A stretch of DNA of 64,000 bases from Pezicula radicicola (GCA_003008705.1 PDUO01000029.1:259321-323320); one strand, 5' to 3'; positions 25,275-37,171 are shown, counted from the first letter of the stretch. The notes: a model not told the origin generated them from the sequence alone. Numbers and translations are program-made.

Positions 25275-26198
25275 TCACCTGACTGTCATAGTAATGCCTC
25301 CCTCTTTGAAAACGAGCATGCCGTGATTGCCTCGAATGATTTCCAGATCCGCCTGATCAACTACACCCCTCGTCTTTAAATCCTGTGCAAGCTTGTTTCC
25401 AACACCTAAATCCCGAATCTTCCCGCAAGATATATCGTACAAAACGCCATGGACCCTAACACCTCTCTCACGCACGTGCTCATCAACAACATAATTGCTC
25501 AACAGATTTTTCACACCCATCTCCACATTCAACTCGGCCAATCTGACGGCGCGTTTTCCAGGATCAGCGATAGCCTTGAGTTCACGTTCATGTTCCCTTC
25601 GTAGCCCCTTTAGGGGCGTCAACCATGTGTCGAGAACTCCTCCTACTCGTCCGTCGCCGAGAGCGGCCGCAGCTCCTCCGCAGGACGTGTGGCCGCAGAG
25701 CACAATGTGGTTGACCTTTAAATGCGCGACTGCATACTCAATCACTGCGGAAGAGTTGATGTCGGTTGCGGAGATGATGTTGGCGATGTTACGGTGCACG
25801 AACACGTCGCCTGGTTGGAGACCAAGAAGAGTCGTTTCGGGGACGCGGGAATCGGAGCAACCGAGCCATACTGTGGTGATTGTTCTTGATTAGTATATTT
25901 GTGACCTGACTCGAGGGGTTGGAGGAGATTTCATTGATGGGGAACGTACGAATTGAGGGTGATTGTCCAGCCGCTAGCTTCGGGAAAAAGGCTGGATTCT
26001 GATGATTCTTGTAACCAGCCCAAGCCTGGTTCGAACTGAGAGCATATGCGAATTGATCCTCTTCTGCATCGATTATTACAATGTGTCAGTACTCTATTTC
26101 TGGATATTTCTGGAGCGATTCTGGGGATTTTCCAATTGGGGGAATTTGTGGGGGATGGATGGCGATTGCTGCTGGGGAAACTTACGGCTCGAGCCCAT
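25275..26198 (-). CDS. beta-class carbonic anhydrase
   Basis: Interconverts CO2 and bicarbonate with a zinc ion, supplying bicarbonate for carboxylation reactions and CO2 sensing. By-eye model: exons 26198-26186, 26063-25950 and 25870-25275, giving 240 residues. Intron ends are fixed by frame: 26185-26064 with donor GTAAGT, and 25949-25871 with branch TACTAAT. Zinc ligands are Cys47, His103 and Cys106 (GCSDSR and CGHTSCGG); the Asp49/Arg51 dyad is intact. The N-terminal NQAWAGYKN...FPKLAAGQSP block is standard for the class. No mitochondrial targeting sequence is evident, so a cytosolic enzyme like yeast Nce103 is likely. The first exon is only 13 nt; its ATG has a good context (CACCATGG). 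Confidence 0.93.
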
Positions 26199-27825
26199 GG
26201 TGAAATTGGCCGGTGATATAGGGACAGGGAAGCCGCGCAGTTTTGAGAGGACAGACGGTGTATTCAATGGGAGTCGTGAGAGGTCAAATGATAGCAAAAT
26301 ACCCGGTGTATCTTGGGTGCAGCTTGGTGTAGCTTTTTGATGACTCTTTGGGAATGAGTTGAGGAAGTATGGTTGTCTTCGCGCTTTCTTGTCACACCGC
26401 CGAGATCTTGGGACTCGGTCGATAAGGTAATGTCAGGTACAGATAAGATGCTTTGAGTTTAGCGCCCTCAACCTCAACCAAAAAAATAAGGCCTGGTGGG
26501 TGTGGCAGATTTGAGCCAGATGTGTGACGATGATGGACCAAAGTGACGAAAGTGATCTATATGTTCCGCAGAATGGGGAAGGAGAAAGGGTGGAAAGTCG
26601 TACGATTCGTAGAGATGGGACGAGACGCCAATATTATAAAGGCCGCGGCAGTCCCCTTTCTCAGCAGAGCGAGCAGAGTGAGCAGTCACCGGGAGCGTCC
26701 GCGGAAACCTGAAGATGCGCTCGAGTAGGGAGCAAGCATTCAAGGGCTTTGTCTTTCGAAACACCTTCCACGGACTTTTCAGTCTACGAACGGTCGGGCG
26801 GCCTGCGCCGAGAGATTTACGCAGGGTGCCGTGCTACCCAGTTTCTTCCGACCCTCTCACCCGTCTCACGCCGCTCACGCAGCATCTCGCATATCTTGCA
26901 GCGACATTTTGGTTGTGTGGGAGTACCTCCGTACAGGTGGCGTCCTTCCAGCGAATTATTTGGTCTTAGGCGAGCACGATTATAGCTATCTGATGTTGGG
27001 CCCCCTCCCACACACTGCTCAATTGCCATTTTGCCCCATGTGGTGTGAAAATTTCTGCGATAATTCTTCGTACCTCTGCTTTTGCTTTTGTTGACGCCAG
27101 TGACGCTCAACATACTATTGTAGGGCCAGTGGCCAGTTAGGGCTACAGACTTAACACGCCTAGCCACCCTTTGGCTTGGTCTCGTTTCCCAAGAAGCATA
27201 ATGGAAGGACCACCCTTGCTGCTGATCGGGCACAAATGACACTCGCGCGGGTTTGCCTCAAACGTGATATGACGGAAAAGTCTCCCAGCCAGTGCAGCAC
27301 ACGAAAATCTGCATTTCCCATTGAAGGACCATCCTGCACTGCTATTCGACCTTGATACCGATTAATGTACGGACTTTCCGAGGCTGAACGGCAACGATCC
27401 AGAAATTACTTCTGGGGATCGATTACGATTCCAGTCCGGCGTTCCGGATGTGTGTTCCTGCTTGAAGTGTCTCACACTCATTATTGGGTTGTACTGTAGT
27501 GCTGTGAATAGACATTTCTATTTTCTATTAAACAAGTGTTGATTTTGTTTCATTTCGACCGTTTACGTTTCTAGATGTTTGCCGGCCGCAAGACCACCAG
27601 TCGAAGGAACATTGCCAATACTCTGTAAGACATGGTCACGTTGCATGAACCCCTGCAAATCTGTACGTCGCAAGGACAAGATATTGGCATATGAACGAGC
27701 CATAGCTAAGAAAGGCATGGTATCATCCAGCTTCATATTTTTGCTACAAAGCCTCTTGCCTAGCCAGGCCCCATCCATCATAAAACGCCGTTGCTAAAAA
27801 AGATGCAAACGAGAAACTAATCCAC
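26199..27825. other. intergenic region between carbonic anhydrase and eL8 genes
   Basis: The right-hand ~250 bp is the 3' flank of the eL8 gene and the left-hand part is the carbonic anhydrase promoter. A 141-codon minus-strand frame at 26817-27242 has no recognisable domain and is not called. Confidence 0.45.
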
Positions 27826-28974
27826 TTAGATCTTGATAGCACTCTCCAAGGCCTTGCGCTTCTTCTCAGTGCGTGCAACAGCCTTGGCACCCATGATACC
27901 ACCACCCCAGTGTCTCTTGGCCTCTTCGTACTTCTCAGAGTAACCCTCCTTGATGGCCTGGACCAGCTTTGATAACTCAGTCTTGTCCTCAGAGCGGACT
28001 TCAGTCAAAGCAACAACAGCGGCAGTCTGGGATCAATTAGTTACGAACCACAAGCTCACAATGTAACGGAACGCACCTTCTTGTGAACGACCGTGCCGAG
28101 ACGAGCCTTGCCCTTGATGATGGCGTATGGGACACCCATCTTTCGGCACAAAGCTGGAAGGAAGATAACCAACTCAATTGGGTCAACATCGTTGGGGATG
28201 AGGACCAAAGAAGCCTTCTTGTTCTCAATCAGGCCAACGACGTGGTTGAGACCGTACTTGACAGCGTATGGCTTCTTGCTGACATCCTCCTTCTTCTTAC
28301 CCTCCTTAACGGCAGTGGCCTCCTTCAACAAACGCTCCTTCTTCTCGGTCTTGCTCTCTGGGCGGTACTTGTTAAGAAGCTTGAGGGCCTGACCAGCGGT
28401 GTTACGGTCGAGGACGTTCTGGAACTGAGCGATCGCAGGTGGGACTTTCAAACGGAGGTTGAGAATCTTCTTTTGGCGTTGTAGGCGGACATACTCGGGC
28501 CACTTCACCATGCGGGAAAGGTTTCTGCGAGGCTGGATGTCTTGACCGATACCATAGTTGCGGGTGCGCTTCTCAATAAGAGGGTTCTTACAGGAGTTAA
28601 CATTGATTGACAATTTGAAGGGTGAGAAGGATCACATACCTTTGGGGCCTTCTTTGATCCTGCACCAGCCTTGGACTGGGGGAATGGGGCCGGAGCCGCC
28701 TTCTTTCCTGCTTTTGGAGGCTATCATTGAGAAAAGAAGACATCAGCGAATATGTTCACTAATGTTGATTCTTTGAACTCTAAAGAGACTACGTCTGGCA
28801 TTTCTGCGCAGATATAGCTCAAGCCAGATCTAACCAGACCACCCTCGGGTGGAATGGCGGAGAGCTCTTCTCGACATGCGATTGCTCGCAGAGGTGCGAG
28901 GGAGCGCAATGGCGATCATGGAATCATTTCATGAATAACTAATGGATGTGTGAAAGTCGTTAATAGCTTACCAT
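27826..28974 (-). CDS. rpl8: 60S ribosomal protein eL8 (L7a/L8 family)
   Basis: A structural protein of the cytosolic large ribosomal subunit. By-eye model: exons 28974-28972 (the ATG alone), 28720-28640, 28586-28077 and 28026-27826, coding for 264 residues, the usual length. Clear family sequence includes [38 protein letters not shown], and [20 protein letters not shown] with the L7Ae-type RNA-binding fold. RHWGGG follows near the C-terminus. Intron 1 (28971-28721, 251 nt) starts immediately after the start codon; introns 2 (28639-28587) and 3 (28076-28027) are short. A promoter-proximal intron is common in fungal ribosomal protein genes and often boosts expression. The gene is divergent from the Ncs6 gene across 294 bp. 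Confidence 0.97.
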
Positions 28975-29268
28975 TTTGTCGAAGTTCGCGGGTGTTGGTG
29001 CGAAAAGTTGTCGTGAGGTTGGCGATGAAGTTCGAAATTCGAGGAGAGCAACAAGAAAATTCTTGAGTGCGCTCTTTTGCACTAGTTAGCGAGAACTCTT
29101 GGCGCCGCGCTGCCACTATGAAAATCAGCTGACCAATCTCTGTCCGGGGAAATGTTAAGCCGAGATAGAAATTCGATAGAAAACCCCACGACCCCACCAA
29201 ACTCGTCTGGTATCAAGTATCGTATCGCAAACAGTGGAAGTAAATTGTTTGCGAAAAGTTCATTCATC
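28975..29268. promoter_or_regulatory. shared divergent promoter, eL8 / Ncs6
   Basis: Only 294 bp separate the start codons of two oppositely read translation-related genes, so both promoters must lie in or overlap this stretch. No specific factor site was identified. Confidence 0.6.
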
Positions 29269-30540
29269 ATGGCGCCCGTACCTTGCGCCATCTGTAAGAT
29301 CTCACGGGCCTTGATAATACGACCAAAGAACCACCAGAAGCTTTGCAAAGCCTGCTTCATCGCAATCTTCGAGGCTGAAATCCACCATACCATTACTACA
29401 ACATCTCTCTTCTCACCAGGAGACCGAATAGCGATCGGCGCATCTGGAGGAAAGGACTCAACAGTTCTTGCGTCTGTCCTAAAAACACTCAACGAAAGAT
29501 ATAACTACGGTCTGGAGTTGGTTTTACTCAGTATCGATGAAGGCATCAAGGGCTACCGAGATGACTCGCTCGAGACCGTCAAGCGCAATGCGGTTCAATA
29601 CGATATGCCGTTGAAGATAGTAGGATACGATGAGTTATATGGATGGACCATGGATCAAGTCGTGGAAACCATTGGCAAGAAAGGCAACTGTACATACTGT
29701 GGTGTTTTCCGGAGACAGGCTTTAGATCGAGGGGCGAAGATGCTGGGGATAAAGCATGTCGTCACTGGACATAATGCGGATGATGTCGCAGAAACCATCT
29801 TAATGAACCTGCTTCGCGGGGATCTGCCTCGACTTTCGCGAAGTACAAGTATCGTTACTGGCGATGAGTCAAGCGAAGTACGGAGAAGCAAACCGCTGAA
29901 GTACGCATACGAGAAGGAAATAGTGCTATATGCACATCACAAAAAGTTAGATTATTTCAGTACCGAGTGTCTTTACAGCCCTGAGGCTTTTAGAGGAAGT
30001 GCAAGGACTTTGATCAAGAGTCTGGAGAGAGTGAGACCCAGCGCTATCCTCGATGTAGTACGAAGTGGAGAGGATATGGCGAAGTTGGTACCAGAGGCAG
30101 TGACAGGAATCAGTCAATGCAAGAGTCAGAAGGTCTCGTTATCAAGTGCTGATGGCGAGGACCAAGGTATTGGTGGATGTGGGAGCAATGGGAGAAGCAG
30201 TGGAGGCGAGATGGCAGAGATGGAGAAGAAGCTACAAGAGGATGAAGCAGCCTCTGGGCGGGAAATCGATGTGGCTTCTGTAATCTCAAGTGGGACCGAT
30301 GGACAGCGTCACGACAGAATAGTTAGACATAAGACAGAACGCAAACTTACACGGCAAACGCTGGGGACTTGCAAGAATTGCGGGTACTTGTCTAGTCAGG
30401 ACATGTGCCAAGCATGCATGCTGCTCGAAGGACTGAATAAGAATCGGCCTAAGATGGCGATCGAAGTCAGCGTAGAAGATGAAGAACAAAGTTCAACACT
30501 TAGACGAAGAATGGAGGGTATAGCACTGGCTGCTGGATAG
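29269..30540 (+). CDS. ncs6: cytoplasmic tRNA 2-thiolation protein 1 (Ncs6/Ctu1)
   Basis: Catalyses the last step of 2-thiolation of wobble uridine 34 in tRNAs for Lys, Glu and Gln, with Ncs2 as partner and sulfur passed on from Urm1. Intronless, 423 residues. An N-terminal zinc ribbon (Cys6, Cys9, Cys26, Cys29) is followed by the ATP-pyrophosphatase PP-loop SGGKDST (residues 59-65). [11 protein letters not shown] and [10 protein letters not shown] supply conserved cysteines, and [10 protein letters not shown] is a further signature. A C-terminal Cys cluster ([18 protein letters not shown]) completes the family. About 70 residues of acidic, Ser-rich low-complexity sequence are inserted before it. 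The start at 29269 is preferred to an in-frame ATG at 29152 because family similarity begins at MAPVPC and the context is ATCATGG. Confidence 0.95.
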   Translation: MAPVPCAICKISRALIIRPKNHQKLCKACFIAIFEAEIHHTITTTSLFSPGDRIAIGASGGKDSTVLASVLKTLNERYNYGLELVLLSIDEGIKGYRDDSLETVKRNAVQYDMPLKIVGYDELYGWTMDQVVETIGKKGNCTYCGVFRRQALDRGAKMLGIKHVVTGHNADDVAETILMNLLRGDLPRLSRSTSIVTGDESSEVRRSKPLKYAYEKEIVLYAHHKKLDYFSTECLYSPEAFRGSARTLIKSLERVRPSAILDVVRSGEDMAKLVPEAVTGISQCKSQKVSLSSADGEDQGIGGCGSNGRSSGGEMAEMEKKLQEDEAASGREIDVASVISSGTDGQRHDRIVRHKTERKLTRQTLGTCKNCGYLSSQDMCQACMLLEGLNKNRPKMAIEVSVEDEEQSSTLRRRMEGIALAAG

Positions 30541-31121
30541 ACTCTCAAGATCTTTGACAATAAAAATAATAGCCACCAATCATTTGCTGTTTAATATGCA
30601 TTACGGAGCTAGAGTTTGGAACTTCGCTTCTATGCATATAAAATTTTCAACCTCCACCCCAGAGACCCTCCTCAAGTTAATAGTTCCACTTCCAAACGAA
30701 AACGAATCCTTCTCGAGCAAAAAGTCTATACATTATTTGAGGGGAGAATGCTTAGATTCTACAGGACGGGTGATTGTTTATTGCCATGGTATTAGAATAT
30801 CGAGAAGCTAGGCTATATTGGGTGTCGCGTCTGCTTTGTATCGTGGATGCAATCTCTAGTGCTACATTCTAGCCTTAAGCTATAGTTGAATATAAAAATT
30901 CGAACCACGGGACTGAAATTTAGTATCCTTTAACTTGATTCCCCGGCGACAGCTTATTGCTCAGTTCAAAATATGACCAGATTGTTTTTCTTTGCTGATT
31001 GACTGTAGTGTGATTGTATAGAAGGCCTAACAAACGACCAAGTCTGCGTTGTGTCCGAGAAGAGCACGTACCTCGAGAGTCTGGGTGCCAATGTCACCTT
31101 TGTCCAACCAAAGCAAACAAG
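30541..31121. other. convergent intergenic region
   Basis: Lies between two convergent genes and should hold their 3' untranslated regions and terminators. A possible extra 3' exon of the minus-strand gene lies at about 31027-31094. Nothing else is seen. Confidence 0.5.
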
Positions 31122-32255
31122 TCATTGAGTATCTGGTGGTAACACCTCCTTCGCGACTTCGAATGCCTCTCCCTTCGTCTTCCGCCCTCCCTCTGCAACT
31201 CCAACAAATCTGAAGACCCAATCTCGCACACTCCGCGTCTTCTCAAGCTGTCCATTCCCTGCTTCTCCCGTAGAAATATCTTCAGAAGTATAGCAGCCTC
31301 CAGGGTCTGTCCTGTCAAGTCGATTCCTGTACATCAAATGAACCTTAGTCATCTCCTTTCTCAAACTCTGCCCGTAAACCCTTCCTCGAAAGCTACTGAG
31401 CGCAACGTTGCGCACTAAGATCACATCTTGAGGACGCAAGCCTCCTAAGACACCTCTCAAGCTACCCTCAGCAGGTCGGTCTGAAGATAACCAAAAGTTA
31501 ATTGCAAATCCGGATTTAGTTTCGTCGCCAACGAGCACTTCGACGAGTTCAACTGCTGCTCCGTGACGAGTTTTGATGGCTCTAGGTGCTGGGAGGGAGA
31601 TAATTCCGACAATGAGATTAACCGTCATTGTTTGCGGTTGAATTGAGTTGAGGTATACTGCGTTCGGAATTTCTTTGAGGCTATGCAACCTACCTACAAC
31701 GGGTGTTACTGGTACCTCCCTCGGCCGAGGGAAAGATTGTAAAGCTGACTGAGACTGCGAGTCGTAGGATTCTGTTGCTTCGAAGGAAGCGCCATAGCTA
31801 TAGTACGAGGCGGATTGCGGGCCAGAGTCGGCTGGGATCTGTGAAGAGGGGATATCTTCATGAATGGCATATGATTTTTCGTAAAACTGAGAGAGGACCT
31901 CTTCAGCGGACTGTGTGCTTGGGTCAAAGCTTCCACCAGTTTGTATATATGTCTCTTCTTCAATGAATGACGTGATATCGGACGTGGTAAAGAAGGAGGT
32001 TCCTTGATACTCTGGTTGCCAGCCATGATCTTGGGAGAAACCAGTGGTCAAGTGTTGCTTCTCTAAGGGTATAGACCTCCATGATGGGTGCTCCGAGGCC
32101 GTTGCTTCGTGTACGGCCGAGTTTGTGTTTGTATGACCAGTGAGTCCAGCAAATTGCAATACGGTCTTGTTGAAGTCATTGAGAAGGCTGGCCTCGTCCC
32201 ACGAGAGCGAATTTGACTCTGGAGCGCCCGTAAAGAAGAGAATCTTAGAAGGCAT
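31122..32255 (-). CDS. hypothetical protein, possible OB-fold C-terminal half
   Basis: 377 residues, not recognised as a named family. Residues 1-210 are Ser/Gln/Glu-rich and probably disordered. From ~212 (TVNLIVGIISLP) the sequence becomes ordered: beta-rich, with VELVEVLVGDETKSGFAINFWL and LRPQDVILVRNVALSSFRGRVYGQSL. That pattern (strand-rich module, 'D-V-I-L-V-R-N-V-A-L' after a Trp-containing strand) is reminiscent of single-strand-DNA-binding OB folds. A role in DNA maintenance is only a guess. An in-frame stop ends it at 31122, but a GTG...AAG intron just before could splice on further codons ending near 31027. Divergent from the Apd1-like gene. Confidence 0.6.
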   Translation of the reverse strand: MPSKILFFTGAPESNSLSWDEASLLNDFNKTVLQFAGLTGHTNTNSAVHEATASEHPSWRSIPLEKQHLTTGFSQDHGWQPEYQGTSFFTTSDITSFIEEETYIQTGGSFDPSTQSAEEVLSQFYEKSYAIHEDIPSSQIPADSGPQSASYYSYGASFEATESYDSQSQSALQSFPRPREVPVTPVVGRLHSLKEIPNAVYLNSIQPQTMTVNLIVGIISLPAPRAIKTRHGAAVELVEVLVGDETKSGFAINFWLSSDRPAEGSLRGVLGGLRPQDVILVRNVALSSFRGRVYGQSLRKEMTKVHLMYRNRLDRTDPGGCYTSEDISTGEAGNGQLEKTRSVRDWVFRFVGVAEGGRKTKGEAFEVAKEVLPPDTQ

Positions 32256-32890
32256 TCCGGGGCCTCAACGTCAATTTCAATCCCAATCTCAATCTCGGCC
32301 TCGGACAACACTCGGACGCGAGCGCAAGCTCTCGGATTACTCGTACCTCCGTAACAGATGAAAAGAAGCAAGCATCCCTTGGAGCTGTACGGTACATGTA
32401 CCGGTACAGTACCACTGCAAAGCCTCGCAGTACGGAGTTTAGGACGTATGTACGCGGTTAGTAAAACGTGACCGAACTTAGCTCCGTGGTTGCAAGTGAT
32501 TGGGCGTAAAAGCTGACACTTTAGACTATTATCGGTTGCCTCATATAACCAGCTATTCCATATATTCTCTGGCGCTGCGCAGTACCTATACAAAAAGAAT
32601 TGCTGGCGCTACCTACTTTGTTCGTCGTCTGACAGTCCGCAACGACAGATGTGCCTTGCATTTATTTAGTACCTACCTAACCCAAGTCACGGAGTTCGGC
32701 TCTCTCCAGATTTGCTCTACCCTATCAGCAAGCTCCTGTCGATCAGATAATCCTCCTGGGCGCTTTGGAGGATCTGATTACGCATCCCACCTTCTATTCC
32801 GTATCCGACCGCCCCACATCCGTCATGAGCAACAAAACGCTGTCCCATCCGCAGGATGCGAAAGTATCGAACAAAACTCCCAAGAAGACA
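32256..32890. promoter_or_regulatory. divergent intergenic region upstream of the Apd1-like gene
   Basis: 635 bp between two oppositely read start codons. It contains the short tandem GTACNNTGTACCGGTACAGTAC-like palindromic stretch near 32388-32412. No other element is called. Confidence 0.4.
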
Positions 32891-33988
32891 ATGGCATCAA
32901 CTTTTAAGTCCCTCCTCAGCACAGCGAAGCAGACAATATCCGGGGGGACTCCTGCAGATGCTGCCTCACTATACAGTCTATTTCCAAAAGTAGACCCTGC
33001 AATTGATGGAGAAGATTGTGACCATGATTGCGCATCCTGCCATGTCCAATATCCCCGAGGCTTCAAAATACAGGAGGATGACAAGCTGTACGGGCACGTT
33101 AAGGGCTGGTCAACACATGTTTTAGTTGCGACGGGAAAGACTGATTGGGTGAGGGATGTTGCAGACGAAAAGGGGAGTGTGATGGAGGCCATTGACAAAG
33201 GTGGTGTAAAACCAAGCAATGGAGTGAGTTTAAGGGCAATTGTTTTGATGAGTAGATGCTAATCACCCCCGCAGAAACTCATGCTGTCTGCATCGAATAT
33301 ACCTACTCCCTCCCATTCCACAACTTACGAAGAACCGACGACCATTCTCCTCCTTCCAGCCTTCGTCATACTCGAAAACGTAACTCCCAAGTCAGTCCCA
33401 TCTTTGATTAAGACATTCGTTGATGTAGCACCGACGAATAAAACTCCACTTGGTCCCTTTTCTCTGCCTGCGTCGCTACCCGACCCTCTTCCTTCAGCCG
33501 AGCAAGTTACCTCGAGACCTTGCCCTCACCGCGCCCTCATTCTCCTGTGCTCGCAAAAGACCCGAGATGCCCGCTGTGGGCAGTCAGCACCCCTGCTGCG
33601 CAAAGAATTTGCACGGCATCTGCAGCCTTTAGGTCTGTACCGAGACTTAGACGACGAGAGGCCTGGTGGAGTCGGCATCTATTTTATTTCGCATGTTGGA
33701 GGACATAAATATTCAGCGAATGTTATGATATACAGGAAAGCAGACGCGTTTGGGATGGACCATTTGGAGAGAGCAAAATTGGACGGCGAAGTTGCTCCTA
33801 TGCCATCTAAGGTGGTGCCAGGAGAGCATGCAGAGGACGGTGCTGCGCAATGTATGTGGTTGGCAAGAATAAAGCCAGAGGATTGCGAGGGTGTTGTGAA
33901 GTTTACAGTACTTCAAGGTAAACTTGTTAAGCCTGAGAGTCAGTTGCGAGGCGGTTTTGACAGGCAGAAAGGAGTGTTTAGTTGGTAG
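32891..33988 (+). CDS. Apd1/sucrase-ferredoxin-like [2Fe-2S] protein
   Basis: Apd1-type proteins carry a thioredoxin-like ferredoxin domain with an unusual His/Cys-ligated [2Fe-2S] cluster and affect redox tolerance and actin patches in yeast; the substrate is not settled. By-eye model: exons 32891-33223 and 33275-33988, giving 348 residues. The intron (33224-33274) has donor GTGAGT and branch GCTAATC. Diagnostic blocks are DGEDCDHDCASCHVQYPRGF, then LYGHVKGWSTHVLVATGKTDWVRDV. These are followed by LLCSQKTRDARCG with the cluster cysteines, and YFISHVGGHKYSANV with the two cluster histidines (HVGGH). The C-terminus, LRGGFDRQKGVFSW, is conserved in this group. ATG 32891 (context ACAATGG) is preferred; an upstream in-frame ATG at 32825 would add 22 residues. 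Confidence 0.88.
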
Positions 33989-34572
33989 ATAGGCGTACGT
34001 AAATACGCCGATATAGTACCTAGGATACGAATCATGAGCGGAGATGGCGTTATAGATAGGCATATTGGCATGGGCACGCATATCAGCGCTGGGAATAAAT
34101 TTCAATTGTTGCATCCAATCAGCCTCGGTACATTTTGAAGATTTCTATGATAAGTGGCTCGCCTGTGATGGCCCGAATCATGAGGGGATTGCTATGAAAT
34201 GTTTATGCTCACTGTGTACATAGCTGTTCCGACTTCCGATTTATTCCAGTGCGAAAGCAGGCCTCGTACACAAACATAACACGGCCCAATAATGAATTCT
34301 TATTTGTCGGACAGATGCACCTGTTATACGAATAATGGAAGCACTCCGTATTCAAACCTGAATTCGTTCCTTATCTCGGCCTGTTGGTTGGCGTTGCTCC
34401 TGGCAACCAAAGCCGCGATCCGAACCCTTGTGATCAACATTGACTTCCAGAACCTCTCCCGAAATTCCTCCACGAACATCTCAATCTCAATTTCGTCGTC
34501 ATGCGTGTATTCTCTACTACAATAACAGTTGCAACAGCATTCCTCATCCATTGTTAGCTGCTGTTTGTAAAC
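33989..34572. other. intergenic region upstream of the GBD/FH3 gene
   Basis: Holds the 3' end of the Apd1-like gene and the promoter/leader of the next gene. Nothing else is supported. Confidence 0.45.
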
Positions 34573-37171
34573 ATGGCTTCCTTCCAGAGTAGTAATTCCT
34601 CTGAGGATGGCCGTCATCACAAACGCACCAAGTCATCAGTATTGAAGTCGTTCATGCAGCACAAACGCACACCTTCAAACGGAGGAGCACTTTCTTCAGT
34701 TCAGCCTTCGGATGCCCGTATAGCTTCACCTGTTCTTGATTACAGCAACGCAATGCCATTCCTTCCCGACGACCATCCATACTCCAAGGCTCTCGGAGAG
34801 CTTCCTCAAAATCATCAAGCCCAACAATTTCTATCACCACCGAAAACCTCCAAAAACAGCAGGAGGCCAACAACAAGTGAGGAGGGTAGCCCTACAAGAT
34901 CTCTCCACAAGAAAACATTGAGCTCCATCTCGTTGAAGTCGCTGGCAGGCAGAGAAAAGGAAGCCAAAAATAAAGAGAGCAGACCGAAGAAGACCAAGTC
35001 ATCCACGAATTTAGCGAATCTCCTATCACGACCCAAATCCACAAAGAGTTTGAAGAAGAGGGCTACCGAAGATGATGTCCGAAACTCCCGGGATAAGGAG
35101 AACTGCTCACCCATGGACATGAACGCCAGGCCACCACCTATATATGCGCAGTTTTCAAGTGACGCTTTTACTGTCCAGCCACTAGGAGGCAAGTTCTTGG
35201 AGGATGAGATAGACCTTTATACACCAAAAAACTATTCTCCGGGGAAGCAGCGGGATTTCTATCAAGTCCAAGGAACTACACCTAGTCTCACGCGTCGTGA
35301 TGAGCTACCACAGCGACCCAAGTCTACTTACCTTCCGAGCAGTTTTAGTGTACAGGATATTACCAGGCCTGTTAGTAATGGTTCACGACGTAGTGCTGAT
35401 ATTACGCGGCGAGAATCTGGTAGTAGTAGTAGGCCTAGTTTCGAGAGGAAGACGACAGAACCTACCACAAAGAGTGAAGTGACAATTGCGAAGAGAGGTT
35501 CCAGAGTTATGGCTGCCGTCGCTGCATTTGGAGCGAAGACAAAGGCTCCTGAAGCAGCTCCTGTCGAGCGAGTCCTTGAGGACAAGGACGTTGATAAAGA
35601 GTTTGAGGCGATGTTGGATAGACGAAACATTCCGGAACACCAAAGAGGGAAAATGCGTAACCTAGCTCTGCCCATGAAGAAGGATTTTGTCAAACAGGAT
35701 TGGGCTGAGATAGCAGCTGCAAAGAATGGCCGACCTGGAACCAACGGTAGCGACTCAAGCGCTGATGCTACTGCTGGTACCGAGGAGATTCCCGAAGCCA
35801 AGTCAAAGAGGCCAAGAAGTAGGACCTTTACGCTCTCGAGGAAATCGAGCAAAGACACAGTAATCACTTCCAAGAAACCACGACCAGTATCCACGATCAG
35901 TAAACATTCACGGCAGAAGTCCATCGACAGTACTAAGAGTGGCAACTCACTGACATCAGCCGGTGCAGCACTTGCAAGCAACATGATAGCCAAAGCAAAG
36001 GGCCAATGCCCAGATGATTTCGTCTCCTACCTGAGAAAGGTACAAAAACCAGAACTGATTGAAGTCGGACGTTTACACAAACTTCGATTATTACTTCGCA
36101 ACGAAACTGTTGCCTGGACAGACGACTTTATTCGACAAGGTGGGATGGAAGAAATTGTTGGATTGCTAAATAGGACGATGGAAGTTGAGTGGAGGTTTGT
36201 CTGTTCTTGTCCAATCTCAGGCTAGAGCTAACACAGAATATAGGGAGGAGCATGAAGACCTTTTGCTACACGAGGTCCTACTTTGCCTGAAGGCTCTTTG
36301 CACAACAGCTCTTGCTCTTCAACATCTCAATCAAATCCAGAGCACGCTGTTCCCTGCATTGTTGGCCATGGTGTTTGATGAAGAGAAGAAAGGGCCAAGC
36401 GAGTTCACGACGCGAAATATCATCAGCTCACTCATCTTCACTTATCTTAAATCTGCACCTCTTCCAGAACGCACAGAAAGAGCAAAGATGGTGCAGTCAT
36501 ACCTTCGAGACCCAGAGCCAAAAGAAGAAGAGCGACCTGTTGGATTTGTTCTCGAGATGCGTCATCCTCGTCCATATCGAGTGTGGTGCAAAGAAGTCGT
36601 CAATGTAACAAAAGAGGTCTTCTGGATTTTCCTCCACAATCACAATGTCATTGCTCGGCCATCTAGCAAGAATTCAGACGATGCCAATACACCATTCTCT
36701 GAGACATGCTTAGATCCCCAGTACTCCTACATGATCAAGAATTTCCCACAGGAGTTACCACCTGTACCAGCCGCACCCTATGTTGGAGGAGTAGAGTGGG
36801 ACGCTACTAACTATCTTGCTTCACACATCGAGATTTTGAATGCGATTCTGGTCTGTCTTCCTACTATGGAGGAGCGTAACTCACTTCGAGAGGAATTGCG
36901 TGTCTCTGGGTGGGAGAAGTGTATGGGTGGTACCATGAGATTGTGTAAGGAGAAGTTCTACGGTGGTGTTCACGCTGGTCTGAGGTGTTGGGTTGCAGCC
37001 GCTATAGAGGATGGCTGGGATACTCGAGACGTCAGATGTGGACCTGCCGCTGATATCCGAAGTCCAGTCAAGAGTACTAGCCCAAGAAAAAAGGTTGAAG
37101 ATGTGCCAAAGTTGGCATTAGATTTCAAGTTTGAGCCAGAAAAGAAGACAGAAGTAGATGCTTGGTTATAG
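34573..37171 (+). CDS. Rho-GTPase-binding GBD/FH3 protein without formin FH2 domain
   Basis: By-eye model: exons 34573-36194 and 36244-37171 (49-nt intron), giving 849 residues. Residues 1-330 are Ser/Lys-rich, probably disordered and phosphorylated. At ~337 begins the formin-type GTPase-binding domain (FEAMLDRRNIPEHQRGKM), followed by a linker and then the FH3/armadillo part (from CPDDFVSYLRKV, LHKLRLLLRNETVAWTDDFI, LLLHEVLLCLKALCTT). The protein ends soon afterwards, so there is no FH1 proline tract and no actin-nucleating FH2 domain. It is therefore a stand-alone regulator that could bind an active Rho or Cdc42 GTPase, perhaps at polarity or septation sites. Similar short GBD proteins exist in other ascomycetes (fission-yeast Rid1 may be one). 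ATG 34573 has context AACATGG. Confidence 0.85.

Noticed and set aside
26817..27242. 141-codon minus-strand frame
   Set aside because: No recognisable domain and several competing frames over the same bases.
28083..28484. 133-codon frame opposite eL8
   Set aside because: Antisense shadow of the ribosomal protein gene.
28721..28971. snoRNA inside eL8 intron 1
   Set aside because: No convincing pair of C (RTGATGA) and D (CTGA) boxes with terminal stem.
35328..35993. 221-codon frame opposite the GBD/FH3 gene
   Set aside because: Antisense shadow of a Ser/Lys-rich coding region.
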